From positions 16,473-80,472 of the forward strand of contig JAFUOZ010000019.1 in NCBI GenBank assembly GCA_017481565.1: a DNA stretch of 64,000 nucleotides, given 5' to 3'. Below, piece after piece: positions 37,822 to 47,185 of the stretch (its first letter is position 1; each line of letters begins with the position of its first letter). This DNA comes from Oscillospiraceae bacterium. Its GTDB lineage: Bacteria; Bacillota; Clostridia; Oscillospirales; Ruminococcaceae. The translations under genes and the position numbers were made by a program. The notes below the pieces were generated by a model. That model was not told where the DNA came from, searched no databases, and worked only from the letters and a program-made list of their open reading frames with translations.

Positions 37822-38829
37822 ATGGCTGACGTACTGTCGCAGCAGCAGATCGATGAACTGCTGAACAGCTTCAGCGCACAGGGCACAAAAGCATTCGAGG
37901 AAATAGAAGAAGAAAAGAACGACAAAAAAATCAAGAATTATGACTTTAAGATGCCTAAGAAATTCACTAAGGAAAAGCTTAAGGTCATTGACAGTATCTT
38001 TGAAAGCTATGCACGAGTGCTTTCCTCATACCTTACAGGTCTTATGAGAATATACTGCAAGGTTGAGGTGCTCCAGATCGAGGAGCAGCGGTATTATGAA
38101 TTCAATAACGCTCTTCCCGATTATGTTATAATGGCGCTGGTCAATATGGGGATCTCCGATGAGGATATTCTCGAAACGGTTGGAATTTTACAGATCTCCA
38201 ATCCCATTACCTTTACGATTATGGACAGACTCATGGGCGGCGGCGGATTGTATTCCGAAGTCAACCGTGACTTTACAGAAATTGAAGTCGGTCTTATGAC
38301 CAATGTACTTACCAAAATGGCGTCCCTTTTCAAGGAACCCTGGGGACAGTATATAGATCTTGACCCTGCACTTACAAAAATTGAGACAAATTCCCGAGTT
38401 ATGCAGTCCATGCCCCCCGATGAAGTTATTATTCTGGGCATGCTTGAAATTGAGATCAAGGATATCAAGAATACTATGTCAATATGTATTCCTGCTATGA
38501 ACCTTGAATCTATGATGAACAAATTCGGTGACAGATGGTCCAGAAGCACAAAGCGTATGGATCAGGCAAGGGAAAACGAACGGAGACAGGGAATTCTTGA
38601 AAATCTTAAGGATTCTACCCTTGATATCAAGGCTGTTCTCTGCGATACACAGGTCGATCTGTATGACATTCTCACTCTTCAGGTTGATGATGTTATACCG
38701 CTTAATATGCCTATTGAAGACAATATATCCGTCAGGATCGGTAATAATAAATGGTTTGACGGTAAGCTTGGCGTTATGAACAGTAAAAAGGCTATTAAAA
38801 TAGATAATATTTACAAGGAATTGAGGTAA
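37822..38829 (+). CDS. fliM: Flagellar motor switch protein FliM
   Basis: C-ring protein that binds phosphorylated CheY. The N-terminal CheY-binding motif is LSQQQIDELLNSF (5-17). The middle CheC-like domain contains IMDRLMGGGG, and the C-terminal SpoA/FliN-like domain shows VLCDTQVDLYDILTLQVDDVIPLNMPIEDNISVRIGNNKWFDGKLG. The 335 residues are normal for the family. It lies 8 bases before fliY, so the two switch proteins are probably coupled. Confidence 0.96.
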   Translation: MADVLSQQQIDELLNSFSAQGTKAFEEIEEEKNDKKIKNYDFKMPKKFTKEKLKVIDSIFESYARVLSSYLTGLMRIYCKVEVLQIEEQRYYEFNNALPDYVIMALVNMGISDEDILETVGILQISNPITFTIMDRLMGGGGLYSEVNRDFTEIEVGLMTNVLTKMASLFKEPWGQYIDLDPALTKIETNSRVMQSMPPDEVIILGMLEIEIKDIKNTMSICIPAMNLESMMNKFGDRWSRSTKRMDQARENERRQGILENLKDSTLDIKAVLCDTQVDLYDILTLQVDDVIPLNMPIEDNISVRIGNNKWFDGKLGVMNSKKAIKIDNIYKELR

Positions 38830-38837
38830 GGTAGATA

Positions 38838-40217
38838 ATGAGCGACGAAAACGTTATGCTTAGTGGATTCGGCGATCTGGAAAAGGACGCCATTGGTGAA
38901 GTAATGAATATCACCATGGGTTCTGCAGCCACTGCCGTATCCAATATGCTCAGCGCAAAGGTCTGGATCACTACTCCCCAGGTCAGCGTTGTTAAATCAG
39001 GCGACCTCAGCTATCCTGAGCTGGAGCCGTCCATAAGAGTAAAAATCGAATATACAATGGGCGTTGAGGGACAGAATGTTCTCATTCTCAAGCAGAATGA
39101 CGTTCAGCTTATTCTTAATCAGCTTATGGGACTTCCCCTTGAGGTCACAGATGATTTTGAATTCGATGAAATGAACATCTCCGCTGTCTGCGAGGTAATG
39201 AATCAGATGATGGGTGCTTCCGCAACAGCTCTCTCCGAGCTTATTGATACCCCCATTGATATTTCAACTCCTCAGGCAACAGTAAGAAACAGCGATGATG
39301 AAGGTGCAATATATTCCGATGACGCTGATGAATATGTAGTTCAGGTAAAGTTTAACCTTACTATTGACGGTGTTATCAATTCCGAGTTCATGTCGGTGCT
39401 TTCTATCGGACTTGCAAAGGAAATGGCTTCAAAGATGCTGGCAGGCTACAATGCAGCCGAGCCCGATCCCGCACCTGCTGCAAGCGGCGGCGATATGATG
39501 AGTCAGGACGATATTGCAGCACTTTTAAACGGCGCAGGCTCAGGCATGATGCCCGAACAGCCGGCAGCTCCTGCTCCTTCCTCGGGAGGAACAATGAGCC
39601 AGGACGAAATAAATGCTCTGCTTAACGGCGGCGGTGCAGCTGCACCTGCTCCTGCTCCTATGGCAGCAGCTCCTCAGGCGGATCCCAATATGGCAATGGC
39701 TCAGGGACAGGCTATGATGGGTATGGCTCCTCAGGGTCAGCCTATGATGCAGCAGCCGATGATGAACGGACAGCCCTACGGTATGCCTATGCAGCAGCCG
39801 ATGATGAACGGACAGCCTTACGGTATGCCTATGCAGGGTATGTATGGTTATCCTCAGGGTGCAATGGCTCCTCAGAGACCACCCGTAAATGTACAGGCGG
39901 TACAGCTTCAGAGCTTTGATACATATAATAATAAGACTCTCAGCGAGGAACAGAATGACAACCTTAAGCTTCTTATGGGAGTTCCTCTGGATGTAACCGT
40001 AGAGATCGGTTCGACCAAGAGAAAGATCAAGGATATCCTTGAATTTACTCAGGGTACGATCATTGAGCTTGAACGTCAGGCAGGCGCACCTGTTGACGTT
40101 ATAGTAAACGGTCATCTGATAGCAAAGGGCGACGTTGTTGTTATCGACGATAACTTTGCAGTCAGAATAACCGAAATAATCAGATCCAAATTTTTAGATA
40201 ATTTAGGTAAGGAGTAA
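38838..40217 (+). CDS. fliY: Flagellar motor switch phosphatase FliY with two internal FliM-like motifs
   Basis: FliY replaces FliN in many Bacillota and dephosphorylates CheY-P at the switch. The 459 residues have a CheC-type N-terminal domain with both E-x2-N...P motifs intact (Glu21/Asn24/Pro47 and Glu119/Asn122/Pro145). The C-terminal FliN domain lies at about 375-455 ([14 protein letters not shown]...[14 protein letters not shown]...). Between them a linker of about 165 residues contains [12 protein letters not shown] (221-232) and [12 protein letters not shown] (253-264), copies of the FliM CheY-binding motif, then a Met/Pro/Gln/Gly-rich repeat. In Bacillus FliY one such motif is at the N-terminus; here the N-terminus lacks it. 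cheY follows after 6 bases. Confidence 0.94.
   Translation: MSDENVMLSGFGDLEKDAIGEVMNITMGSAATAVSNMLSAKVWITTPQVSVVKSGDLSYPELEPSIRVKIEYTMGVEGQNVLILKQNDVQLILNQLMGLPLEVTDDFEFDEMNISAVCEVMNQMMGASATALSELIDTPIDISTPQATVRNSDDEGAIYSDDADEYVVQVKFNLTIDGVINSEFMSVLSIGLAKEMASKMLAGYNAAEPDPAPAASGGDMMSQDDIAALLNGAGSGMMPEQPAAPAPSSGGTMSQDEINALLNGGGAAAPAPAPMAAAPQADPNMAMAQGQAMMGMAPQGQPMMQQPMMNGQPYGMPMQQPMMNGQPYGMPMQGMYGYPQGAMAPQRPPVNVQAVQLQSFDTYNNKTLSEEQNDNLKLLMGVPLDVTVEIGSTKRKIKDILEFTQGTIIELERQAGAPVDVIVNGHLIAKGDVVVIDDNFAVRITEIIRSKFLDNLGKE
39750..39833 (+). repeat. Two tandem 42-bp units inside fliY
   Basis: Units 39750-39791 and 39792-39833 are identical except for one silent change, and each encodes [14 protein letters not shown]. 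Weaker related words flank them. Near-identity at DNA level suggests a recent in-frame duplication. Confidence 0.85.
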
Positions 40218-40223
40218 TGGACA

Positions 40224-40586
40224 ATGGATAAGAAGATTTTACTTGTGGATGACGCTGCTTTCATGAGAATGATGATCAAGGACGCTCTCACAAAGAACGG
40301 CTATACTAACATTATTGAGGCGGCAGACGGCGAAATTGCCTGCAATACCTATGCCTCTGAAAAGCCCGACCTGGTTATTATGGATATCACAATGCCCAAT
40401 AAGACAGGTATCGAGGCACTCCGTGATATCAAGAAGTCTGATCCCGGTGCAAAGATAGTAATGTGCTCCGCTATGGGTCAGGAAGCAATGGTTGTCGAGG
40501 CTATCAAGCTTGGTGCGCTTGACTTTATCGTTAAGCCCTTTAAGCCTGACAGAATCATTCAGACTGTTCAGAAGATAATCGGCTAA
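40224..40586 (+). CDS. cheY: Chemotaxis response regulator CheY
   Basis: Single-domain receiver that, when phosphorylated, binds the motor switch. The 120 residues carry the acidic pocket (Asp9 and Asp10), phosphoacceptor Asp54 (VIMDITMP), the Ser/Thr switch region VMCSAMGQ and Lys in FIVKPF. No output domain. Located directly after fliY in the flagellar operon, which supports CheY over other single-domain receivers. A 137-base structured gap separates it from fliO. Confidence 0.95.
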   Translation: MDKKILLVDDAAFMRMMIKDALTKNGYTNIIEAADGEIACNTYASEKPDLVIMDITMPNKTGIEALRDIKKSDPGAKIVMCSAMGQEAMVVEAIKLGALDFIVKPFKPDRIIQTVQKIIG

Positions 40587-40723
40587 TATACATAATCTAA
40601 GGGGAAGTTTTAATGGGGTGGTTATGCATATATATGTATAACTCTGTTTAAGGCTTCCCTACAGGTTATCCCCTGCTTTGGCAGGCGGTAAACGCTGTTA
40701 ATACGGCAGAACGGATAATATTT
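40587..40723 (+). ncRNA. Candidate structured RNA between cheY and fliO
   Basis: This gap contains several possible stems: GTTATGCATA/TATGTATAAC-like palindrome (about 40620-40641), CCTGC/GCAGG (about 40674-40685), GCG/CGC around GTAAA, and a longer-range GGGAAG/CTTCCC pair that encloses the first palindrome. No T run follows. It does not match a riboswitch consensus I recognise. It could be a cis-acting RNA dividing switch genes from export-gate genes. Confidence 0.35.
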
Positions 40724-41095
40724 ATGCAGGAAATAATCACTATTCTGATATCACTTATAGCAGTTATCGGTATCATGGTACTTTCAATGTTTGGCTTGAA
40801 AAAGCTGATGAAGAAATTCAATTTTCAGAATCAGTTCGGAAGCGGCATGAAGATAATCAGCTGTATGGGGATAGGTCAGGATAAGTCCTTAGCTGCAGTC
40901 AGTGTAGGGACAAAAAAGCTTCTTTTAGGCATAACCGCAACGGAAATAAAGGTGCTTACCGAGCTTTCCGATGAGGATATTGAAATGCTTATGCCTCCCG
41001 AACAGGCACAGCCCGACGGCAGAAGCTTTGCTGAAATTTTGGCTGAAAATATGAAGAATACCTTCGGCGGCAATAAAAAAGGCGGTAGTAAGTAA
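40724..41095 (+). CDS. fliO: Flagellar biosynthesis protein FliO
   Basis: Small accessory factor that helps assemble the FliP ring of the export gate. The 123 residues have one N-terminal membrane segment (about 3-22, IITILISLIAVIGIMVLSMFGLK), then a cytoplasmic domain with the FliO pattern MKIISCMGIGQDKSLAAVSVGTKKLLLGIT. The basic Gly/Lys-rich end (GGNKKGGSK) closes it. Its last base overlaps the first base of fliP (TAATG), and the place before fliP is standard. Confidence 0.9.
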   Translation: MQEIITILISLIAVIGIMVLSMFGLKKLMKKFNFQNQFGSGMKIISCMGIGQDKSLAAVSVGTKKLLLGITATEIKVLTELSDEDIEMLMPPEQAQPDGRSFAEILAENMKNTFGGNKKGGSK

Positions 41096-41961
41096 TGGGT
41101 GTATTAAAGGCTTTAAAGGGTATATGCTGTGCGGCTTTATGCGGTGCGGTTATGCTTGTGTCACCTGTTTCGGGAAATGTCGTTTATGCCGAGGAATCGT
41201 CCGCTGCAGTTACAGAGGCGGTCACCGAGCTGCCCTATGAGGTGGAGGAACAGGAAGAGGAAGGCGTGCTGACTGCTGAAGAGCAGTCAATTCTTGACTA
41301 TCTTGATGTGAATAACAGTACAAATACTATTGATCTGGTATTGCTTATCACTATTATTTCAATAGCACCGTCATTACTTGTAATGATGACCTGCTTCACA
41401 CGACTGATAATCTCCTTTTCGCTGCTGCGAAATGCTATGGGTATCGCAACAACTCCCCCTAATCAGGTGCTTGTGGGACTTGCTTTATTTATGACACTTT
41501 TTATCATGAATCCCGTATTGACCGAAATGAACGAAACAGCTTATGTTCCGTATAAAAACGGTGAATATACCACTATGGAGGCAGTTAAGGCAGCCTCTGT
41601 TCCCCTTAAGGAATGGATGCTGAAAAATACAAGCAACGAATCAATGTCGTTCTTTATCAATCTGACGGACAGCGCAGAGGAACTGGAATCTGCAACAGAT
41701 GCTGAATTTCTTGAAAAGGTGCCATTTACTACGGTAGTACCTGCGTTTATACTCAGTGAGCTTAAGATAGGTTTTCAGATCGGATTTATGCTTTACATAC
41801 CCTTCCTTGTTATCGACGTTGTAGTTGCGTCGGTGCTTATGTCAATGGGTATGATGATGCTTCCGCCTGTTACTATCTCAATGCCATTCAAGCTGATGCT
41901 GTTTGTTCTGGCTGACGGCTGGTCGCTGCTTATCGGTTCACTTGTTACGGGCTTTAACTGA
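41095..41961 (+). CDS. fliP: Flagellar export gate protein FliP
   Basis: Core pore subunit of the type III export gate. The 288 residues begin with a cleavable signal-type sequence (about 1-32), as in many FliP proteins, then an acidic spacer. Membrane segments follow with the family motifs LITIISIAPSLLVMMTCFTRLIISFSLLRNAMGIATTPPNQVLVGLALFMTLFIM, and later LKIGFQIGFMLYIPFLVIDVVVASVLMSMGMMMLPPVTISMPFKLMLFVLADGW. The order fliO-fliP-fliQ-fliR-flhB-flhA is the usual export block. Confidence 0.97.
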   Translation: MGVLKALKGICCAALCGAVMLVSPVSGNVVYAEESSAAVTEAVTELPYEVEEQEEEGVLTAEEQSILDYLDVNNSTNTIDLVLLITIISIAPSLLVMMTCFTRLIISFSLLRNAMGIATTPPNQVLVGLALFMTLFIMNPVLTEMNETAYVPYKNGEYTTMEAVKAASVPLKEWMLKNTSNESMSFFINLTDSAEELESATDAEFLEKVPFTTVVPAFILSELKIGFQIGFMLYIPFLVIDVVVASVLMSMGMMMLPPVTISMPFKLMLFVLADGWSLLIGSLVTGFN

Positions 41962-41982
41962 TGATGAAAGGAGACGGACCGC

Positions 41983-42270
41983 ATGACCGAAGAAACAATA
42001 TTGCAGATTTTAAAGGAAGCGATCTTTGTTATCTTTAAGATTGCCGGACCGCTTCTTATAATAAGTATGCTTGTGGGTATGGTTATCGCTATTCTTCAGG
42101 CGGCAACTCAGGTACATGAGCAGACTCTTACATTTGTACCTAAAGCACTTACTATGGTCGTTATCCTGTTTATTCTAGGATCATTCTTTACAGAGGTGCT
42201 GGAGGAATTTATAAACTATATCTTTGATATTATAGCTCAGATAGGCAGTCAGGCAGGAGTAATTGAATAG
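41983..42270 (+). CDS. fliQ: Flagellar export gate protein FliQ
   Basis: Small (95 residues) two-helix membrane protein of the export gate. The family pattern is visible: ILKEAIFVIFKIAGPLLIISMLVGMVIAILQAATQVHEQTLTFVPKALTMVVILFILG. The QVHEQTLTFVPK loop is nearly the consensus. The ATG at 41983 has AAAGGAG upstream. It lies 21 bases after fliP and 14 before fliR. Confidence 0.97.
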   Translation: MTEETILQILKEAIFVIFKIAGPLLIISMLVGMVIAILQAATQVHEQTLTFVPKALTMVVILFILGSFFTEVLEEFINYIFDIIAQIGSQAGVIE

Positions 42271-42284
42271 CAGGAGGTTACTTT

Positions 42285-43073
42285 ATGGATGACGGCTTCT
42301 GGGAGCTTCTTTTAAGCAACTTTGACGTTAAGCTGCTGGTATTTGCACGTATTTCAGGTGCATTTGCCTTTACCCCTATCCTTTCAAGACAGAACTTCCC
42401 TATGATGATGAAGGCAGGTCTTTGTCTGCTGATAACATATATCGTCAGTCTTACTCTCGGTGTTACAGAGGTGGACACAGGCGGAACAATGGGAGGATAT
42501 GTGCTTGCGGTGATACATGAGCTGTTTATCGGCTTTGTTATCGGCTTTATTATGGATATGCATATCCTGTCGATACAGATCGCAGGTGAAATAATGGACT
42601 CTCAGTCAGGTCTTGGTATGGCTAAGATCATGGACCCGTCAACAAGGATACAGATGTCCATTTATGCAACCTTTATGTTGTTTATACTTTATATGTACTT
42701 CTTTGTGTCAAATTGTCATCTGACACTTATCAGCATATTCATAACATCCTTTGATATAATTCCTCTGGGGCAGGGTACGCTGAATCCTGAGCTTGGCTGG
42801 ATAATCGTCAGCTTTTTCAGTCAGATATTTATTATGATGCTGAAGCTTGCACTGCCGATAATTCTGGTTGAAATGATAATCCACTTCTGTATGGGCGTTC
42901 TTATGAAGGCAGTTCCGCAGATACAGCTGATGGTCATCAACATTCAGCTGATGGTCATTATGGGTATGGTAACGCTTCTTGCGATAGCAGCACCTATGGC
43001 AGATTATATCGAAAAATATGTTAATGGTATGATGGAAAGTGTGTATAATATAGTTTCGCACATATATGTATAA
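42285..43073 (+). CDS. fliR: Flagellar export gate protein FliR
   Basis: Membrane component of the export gate. The 262 residues show about six hydrophobic segments. Family motifs include LLVFARISGAFAFTPILSRQNFPMMMKAGLCLLI near the start, GFIMDMHILSIQIAGEIMDSQSGLGMAKIMDPSTRIQMSI in the middle, and LALPIILVEMIIHFCMGVLMKAVPQIQLMVINIQLM later. The ATG at 42285 follows GCAGGAGG. flhB starts about 34 bases after the stop. Confidence 0.96.
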   Translation: MDDGFWELLLSNFDVKLLVFARISGAFAFTPILSRQNFPMMMKAGLCLLITYIVSLTLGVTEVDTGGTMGGYVLAVIHELFIGFVIGFIMDMHILSIQIAGEIMDSQSGLGMAKIMDPSTRIQMSIYATFMLFILYMYFFVSNCHLTLISIFITSFDIIPLGQGTLNPELGWIIVSFFSQIFIMMLKLALPIILVEMIIHFCMGVLMKAVPQIQLMVINIQLMVIMGMVTLLAIAAPMADYIEKYVNGMMESVYNIVSHIYV

Positions 43074-43106
43074 CCTGTTGTCCGCCGTGAAAGTGTGGTG
43101 GTTGAA

Positions 43107-44222
43107 TTGGCAAAGGACGAGAACGAAAACGGTGAAGCGAAAACCGAAAAGCCTACCGGTAAACGTCTGAAGGAAGCACGAAAAAACGGTCAGGTGGTTA
43201 AAAGTCAGGACGTTGTTTCGGTTTGTTTTGTTATCGGAACCTTCGCTATAATGAGAGTTTATGCTCCGTACACCTATACCGCACTTATGGATAACCTTAA
43301 ATTCTGGCTTGGAATATGCGGAAAGGGATTTCAGAAGGGCGGACTTATAGACGGTGACCCGATATATAAAACAATGCTCACCGAAATCGTGACCACAGTA
43401 ATTGTTGCGGCAGGAGTTACCATGCTTGCGGCAATGGGATTTACAATTATTGCAACGGGAGTTCAGACAAAATGGCTGTGGACTACTAAAAATCTGAAAT
43501 TTGACTTAAAAAAGCTTAATCCCCTGTCGGGAATAAAAAAGCTTTTTTCGGGAAGATCGGTCTTTGAATTTGCAAAATCACTGCTGAAATTTATTATAAT
43601 CGGTGCAGTAGTGGTCAATGAGCTTAAAAGCAGATATCCCGATATTATAAAGATTCTGGATATGGAGCCGCAGAAAACACTGCTGTATATGGTAAAAACA
43701 GTTTATGATATAACAATGAAGGTGGGAATCATTTTCATTGCGGTAGCTGCTGTTGATTATATGTATCAGAAATTTACCTTCGATAAGGACATGAAAATGA
43801 CCAAGCAGGAGGTAAAGGACGAATACAAGAATACTGAGGGTGACCCCAAGATCAAGAGCAAACGCAGACAGAAGCAGTACGAGCTGCATTATATGATGAT
43901 GCAGAACGTAAAGAACGCCGATGTTGTTATCAGAAACCCTACTCATTATGCAGTTGCAATAAAATATGAGCCTGAAAAAAACGGTGCACCTATTGTTGTT
44001 GCCAAGGGCATTGACGGTGCTGCACTGAGAATTATAGACCTTGCAGAAGAAAATAACGTTTCACTTGTTGAAAACCGTCCTCTTGCAAGGGCACTTTATG
44101 AAAAAACAGAGGTGAATTATGAAATTCCCTTTGAGTTTTACCGTGAGGTGGCAGAGGTGCTTGCCTTTGTTTATGACCTTAAAAAGCTTGGTCCCAACGG
44201 ACAGAAAAAGAATGTCTGGTAG
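43107..44222 (+). CDS. flhB: Flagellar export specificity-switch protein FlhB
   Basis: Export apparatus protein that cleaves itself at NPTH and switches from hook to filament export. The start is uncertain: GTG codons at 43095/43098 or TTG at 43107, which has GGTGG at suitable spacing and gives LAKDENENGEAKTEKPTGKRLKEARKNGQVVKSQDV. The family start TEKPTGKRLKEAR is unambiguous. Four membrane segments and GVQTKWLWTTKNLKFDLKKLNPLSGIKKLFS follow. The C-terminal domain has VVIRNPTHYAVAIKYE, with NPTH at about residues 277-280. The length of 371 is normal. Confidence 0.95.
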   Translation: MAKDENENGEAKTEKPTGKRLKEARKNGQVVKSQDVVSVCFVIGTFAIMRVYAPYTYTALMDNLKFWLGICGKGFQKGGLIDGDPIYKTMLTEIVTTVIVAAGVTMLAAMGFTIIATGVQTKWLWTTKNLKFDLKKLNPLSGIKKLFSGRSVFEFAKSLLKFIIIGAVVVNELKSRYPDIIKILDMEPQKTLLYMVKTVYDITMKVGIIFIAVAAVDYMYQKFTFDKDMKMTKQEVKDEYKNTEGDPKIKSKRRQKQYELHYMMMQNVKNADVVIRNPTHYAVAIKYEPEKNGAPIVVAKGIDGAALRIIDLAEENNVSLVENRPLARALYEKTEVNYEIPFEFYREVAEVLAFVYDLKKLGPNGQKKNVW

Positions 44223-44259
44223 GAGCCTGATATTCCGGTAAGGAGGTTACGGAACTGTT

Positions 44260-46335
44260 TTGAATTTTAATCCGAAAAAATTTTTAACTGACAATTTCGT
44301 TACGGTATTCGTAATCCTTGCAGTATTCCTTATCATTATCCCACTTCCTGTGTGGATACTTGATGCAATGTTTGCTTTGAATATTGCAATTTCTATTCTG
44401 ATACTTCTTATTACAATGAATATAAAGGAGTCGCTGGAATTTTCCATATTCCCATCGCTGCTCCTTATCACAACCATTTTCCGACTGGGTCTTAACATTT
44501 CTTCAACAAGATCCATTCTTTCAAACGCAGGTGATGCGGGTGCTATTATCGAGGCATTCGGTACCTTCGTTATGCAGGGTAACGCCCTGGTCGGATTTGT
44601 AGTATTCATACTTATTACAGTCGTTCAGATGACCGTTATTACAAAGGGTGCGGAAAGAGTTGCGGAAGTTACCGCAAGATTTACTCTGGACGCTATGCCC
44701 GGTAAGCAGATGGCTATTGATGCCGATCTTAATCAGGGAATGATCGATGATGCAGAAGCAAAGCGACGCAGAAACAACATTCAGCGTGAAGCAGACTTCT
44801 TCGGAGCTATGGACGGTGCTGCCAAGTTCGTAAAGGGAGACGCAACATTCTCTCTTATTGCTGCAGGTGTAAACCTTCTGGGCGGTGCTGTCATGGGTCT
44901 TGTATTTGAGGGCATGGATTTTATGACTGTCCTTAATACATACGCTATTGCGACAGTCGGTGACGGTCTTTGTTCACAGGTTCCTTCACTTTGTATTTCG
45001 GTATCAATGGGTATGATCGTAACAAGAGCGGCTTCCGAGGAATCCCTCAATGCCGATGTTACGGGACAGTTCACCGCACAGCCCAAGGCACTTCAGATAG
45101 GCGGCGTTGTAATTATTGCAATGATGCTTATCCCCGGCTTCCCCAAGCTTCAGCTTATCGTTATCGGTGCTGCACTTGTTGCGCTTGGTAATCTTATGGC
45201 GAAGAAGATCACTACCGCAGATACCACTGTTGAAGAACAGCAGAAGGAAATGGCGGAAAACAAGGAAGCACTTTCCGAAATGGAATACTACAAGAATATC
45301 GACAATGTATATAAGCTGCTGAATGTTGAGCCTATTGAAATGGAATTCGGTTATTCTCTTATTCCGCTGGCAGACGAATCGGCAGGCGGAACGCTTATCG
45401 AGCGTGTAGTTATTTTCAGAAAACAATTTGCACTGGAAATGGGTATGGTTTTCCCATCTATCAGAATGAGGGATAATCAGCATATCAACCCTAACCAGTA
45501 TATAATCAAAATGAGAGGCGAGGTCATCGCTCAGGCGGAGATCCTTATGGACCATTACCTTGCCCTTGACAGCGGAAGTGTTACCAGAGAGATAGACGGT
45601 ATTGATACTATCGAGCCGGCATTCCAGATCCCAGCAAAATGGATATCCAACGAAAACAAGATCGCTGCGGAAATTGCGGGATATACACTTATCGACCCTA
45701 CATCTGTAATGATAACTCATCTTTCAGAGGTAATCAAGAATCATGCCCATGAGCTGCTTTCCAGACAGGATGTAAAGACCATGCTGGAAAAGCTCAAGGA
45801 AACAAATCCTACTATTGTAGAGGATACTGTTCCCAATATCGTTTCAGTGGCATATCTGCAGAAGGAGCTTTGTATGCTTCTCAGAGAAAATATTCCTATC
45901 AGGGATCTGCAGACTATTCTGGAGACCCTTGCGGATAATCAGGGCAATATGAAGGATATGGATATTACCAATGAATATGTGCGTCAGGCGCTTAAGAGAA
46001 CTATAACTCATCGTTTTGCAGACGCAGGACAGATCAGAGTTCTTACTCTCGATGCCGAAACGGAAAACAAGATAGTTGCTTCCGTAAAAAAATCCGAGCA
46101 GGGCTCGTACCTTGCAATGGAGCCGCAGGCTATCCAGAGTCTTATTGCCGCACTCAATGAGCAGATCGAGATCGTTAAGGACGTTATCCCGACTCCGATC
46201 GTGCTTACATCGCCCATTGTACGTATCTACTTCAAGAAGATGATAGATCAGTTTATGCCTAACATTACCGTTTTAAGCTTTAATGAGATAGATAATTCGG
46301 TACAGATACAGGCAGTCGGAAATATTGCTATATAG
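44260..46335 (+). CDS. flhA: Flagellar export protein FlhA
   Basis: Major export gate subunit with a large cytoplasmic ring domain that docks chaperone-substrate complexes. The 691 residues start at TTG (44260), with AAGGAGG 13 bases upstream. Eight membrane segments fill about residues 10-320, containing the FHIPEP-family signature region RVAEVTARFTLDAMPGKQMAIDADLNQGMIDDAEAKRRR. The cytoplasmic part includes MEFGYSLIPLAD, LRENIPIRDLQTILETLAD and LTSPIVRIYFKKMIDQF. flhF and flhG, which usually follow flhA in related bacteria, are not present downstream. Confidence 0.97.
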   Translation: MNFNPKKFLTDNFVTVFVILAVFLIIIPLPVWILDAMFALNIAISILILLITMNIKESLEFSIFPSLLLITTIFRLGLNISSTRSILSNAGDAGAIIEAFGTFVMQGNALVGFVVFILITVVQMTVITKGAERVAEVTARFTLDAMPGKQMAIDADLNQGMIDDAEAKRRRNNIQREADFFGAMDGAAKFVKGDATFSLIAAGVNLLGGAVMGLVFEGMDFMTVLNTYAIATVGDGLCSQVPSLCISVSMGMIVTRAASEESLNADVTGQFTAQPKALQIGGVVIIAMMLIPGFPKLQLIVIGAALVALGNLMAKKITTADTTVEEQQKEMAENKEALSEMEYYKNIDNVYKLLNVEPIEMEFGYSLIPLADESAGGTLIERVVIFRKQFALEMGMVFPSIRMRDNQHINPNQYIIKMRGEVIAQAEILMDHYLALDSGSVTREIDGIDTIEPAFQIPAKWISNENKIAAEIAGYTLIDPTSVMITHLSEVIKNHAHELLSRQDVKTMLEKLKETNPTIVEDTVPNIVSVAYLQKELCMLLRENIPIRDLQTILETLADNQGNMKDMDITNEYVRQALKRTITHRFADAGQIRVLTLDAETENKIVASVKKSEQGSYLAMEPQAIQSLIAALNEQIEIVKDVIPTPIVLTSPIVRIYFKKMIDQFMPNITVLSFNEIDNSVQIQAVGNIAI

Positions 46336-46381
46336 CAATTTGCTATATAAAGCAATACAACTGTGACAGGAGGTGAAGCTG

Positions 46382-47158
46382 ATGCATGAAGCCGTAAGGG
46401 AAACGGAAGAATTATCCGCCGAATCCTTATTTGCAGCCTACAGAATTTCGGGAAGTGCGGAAATACGCAATAAAATAGTTCTCAGGTTTATGAATATCGT
46501 CAATTATGCGGCAATATCCACAAGAAATATGTATCAGAAGTTCGCCGAGGCTGAGGATATCGTAAACGAGGCTACCATTGCTCTTATGAAAGCGGTGGAC
46601 AGCTATAATCCCGATAAAAATACAAAGTTTGAGACATATGCGTCTATCAGAGTAAGAGGTGCGGTAATAGATTTTATACGCCGACAGGATATGCTCCCCC
46701 GTAATGTGCGCAAGTTTGCACAGGAATATGACAAGGCATACGGAATACTCTATTCAAGGCTGGACAGAGAGCCTACTCCTCAGGAAATGGCTGATGAAAT
46801 GGGGATAACCCTTGAACGTCTTGAAAGCTATACCGTAAAGGCGGCATCGGCACAGGTACTCTCCTTTGAAGAAATGGTCTTTGAAAACGGCTATGACCTT
46901 CCCGATGGTACGGTGACCTCGCCTACAGCAGGCTGGGAGCCTGAAAAAAATCTTCTCAAGGACGAAATGAAGGAATATCTTGCCGCCGCTATAGATAAGC
47001 TTACCGAAAAGGAACGGCTTGTGGTGACGCTTTATTACTATGAAAAGCTTAAATATTCGGAAATCGCTCAGGTAATGGATATTTCCGAATCAAGAGTCTG
47101 CCAGCTTAATTCGGCGGCAGTCATAAAGATGAAAAAGCATCTTAAGGACTATCTGTAA
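46382..47158 (+). CDS. fliA: Flagellar sigma factor (FliA/SigD/WhiG type)
   Basis: Sigma-28-type factor expected to direct late flagellar and chemotaxis genes. The ATG at 46382 is chosen because AGGAGG lies 8 bases upstream; a GTG three codons earlier overlaps that site. The 258 residues have region 2 (NIVNYAAISTRNMYQKFAEAEDIVNEATIALMKAVDSYNPDKNTKFETYASIRVRGAVIDFIRRQDMLPRNVR), region 3 (EPTPQEMADEMGITLERLESY) and region 4 (LTEKERLVVTLYYYEKLKYSEIAQVMDISESRVCQLNSAAVIKMKKHL). It sits inside the operon it may partly depend on; no flgM gene was seen nearby. Confidence 0.93.
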   Translation: MHEAVRETEELSAESLFAAYRISGSAEIRNKIVLRFMNIVNYAAISTRNMYQKFAEAEDIVNEATIALMKAVDSYNPDKNTKFETYASIRVRGAVIDFIRRQDMLPRNVRKFAQEYDKAYGILYSRLDREPTPQEMADEMGITLERLESYTVKAASAQVLSFEEMVFENGYDLPDGTVTSPTAGWEPEKNLLKDEMKEYLAAAIDKLTEKERLVVTLYYYEKLKYSEIAQVMDISESRVCQLNSAAVIKMKKHLKDYL

Positions 47159-47185
47159 GTTTAGATAAAGAAAGGAATGAGCATT

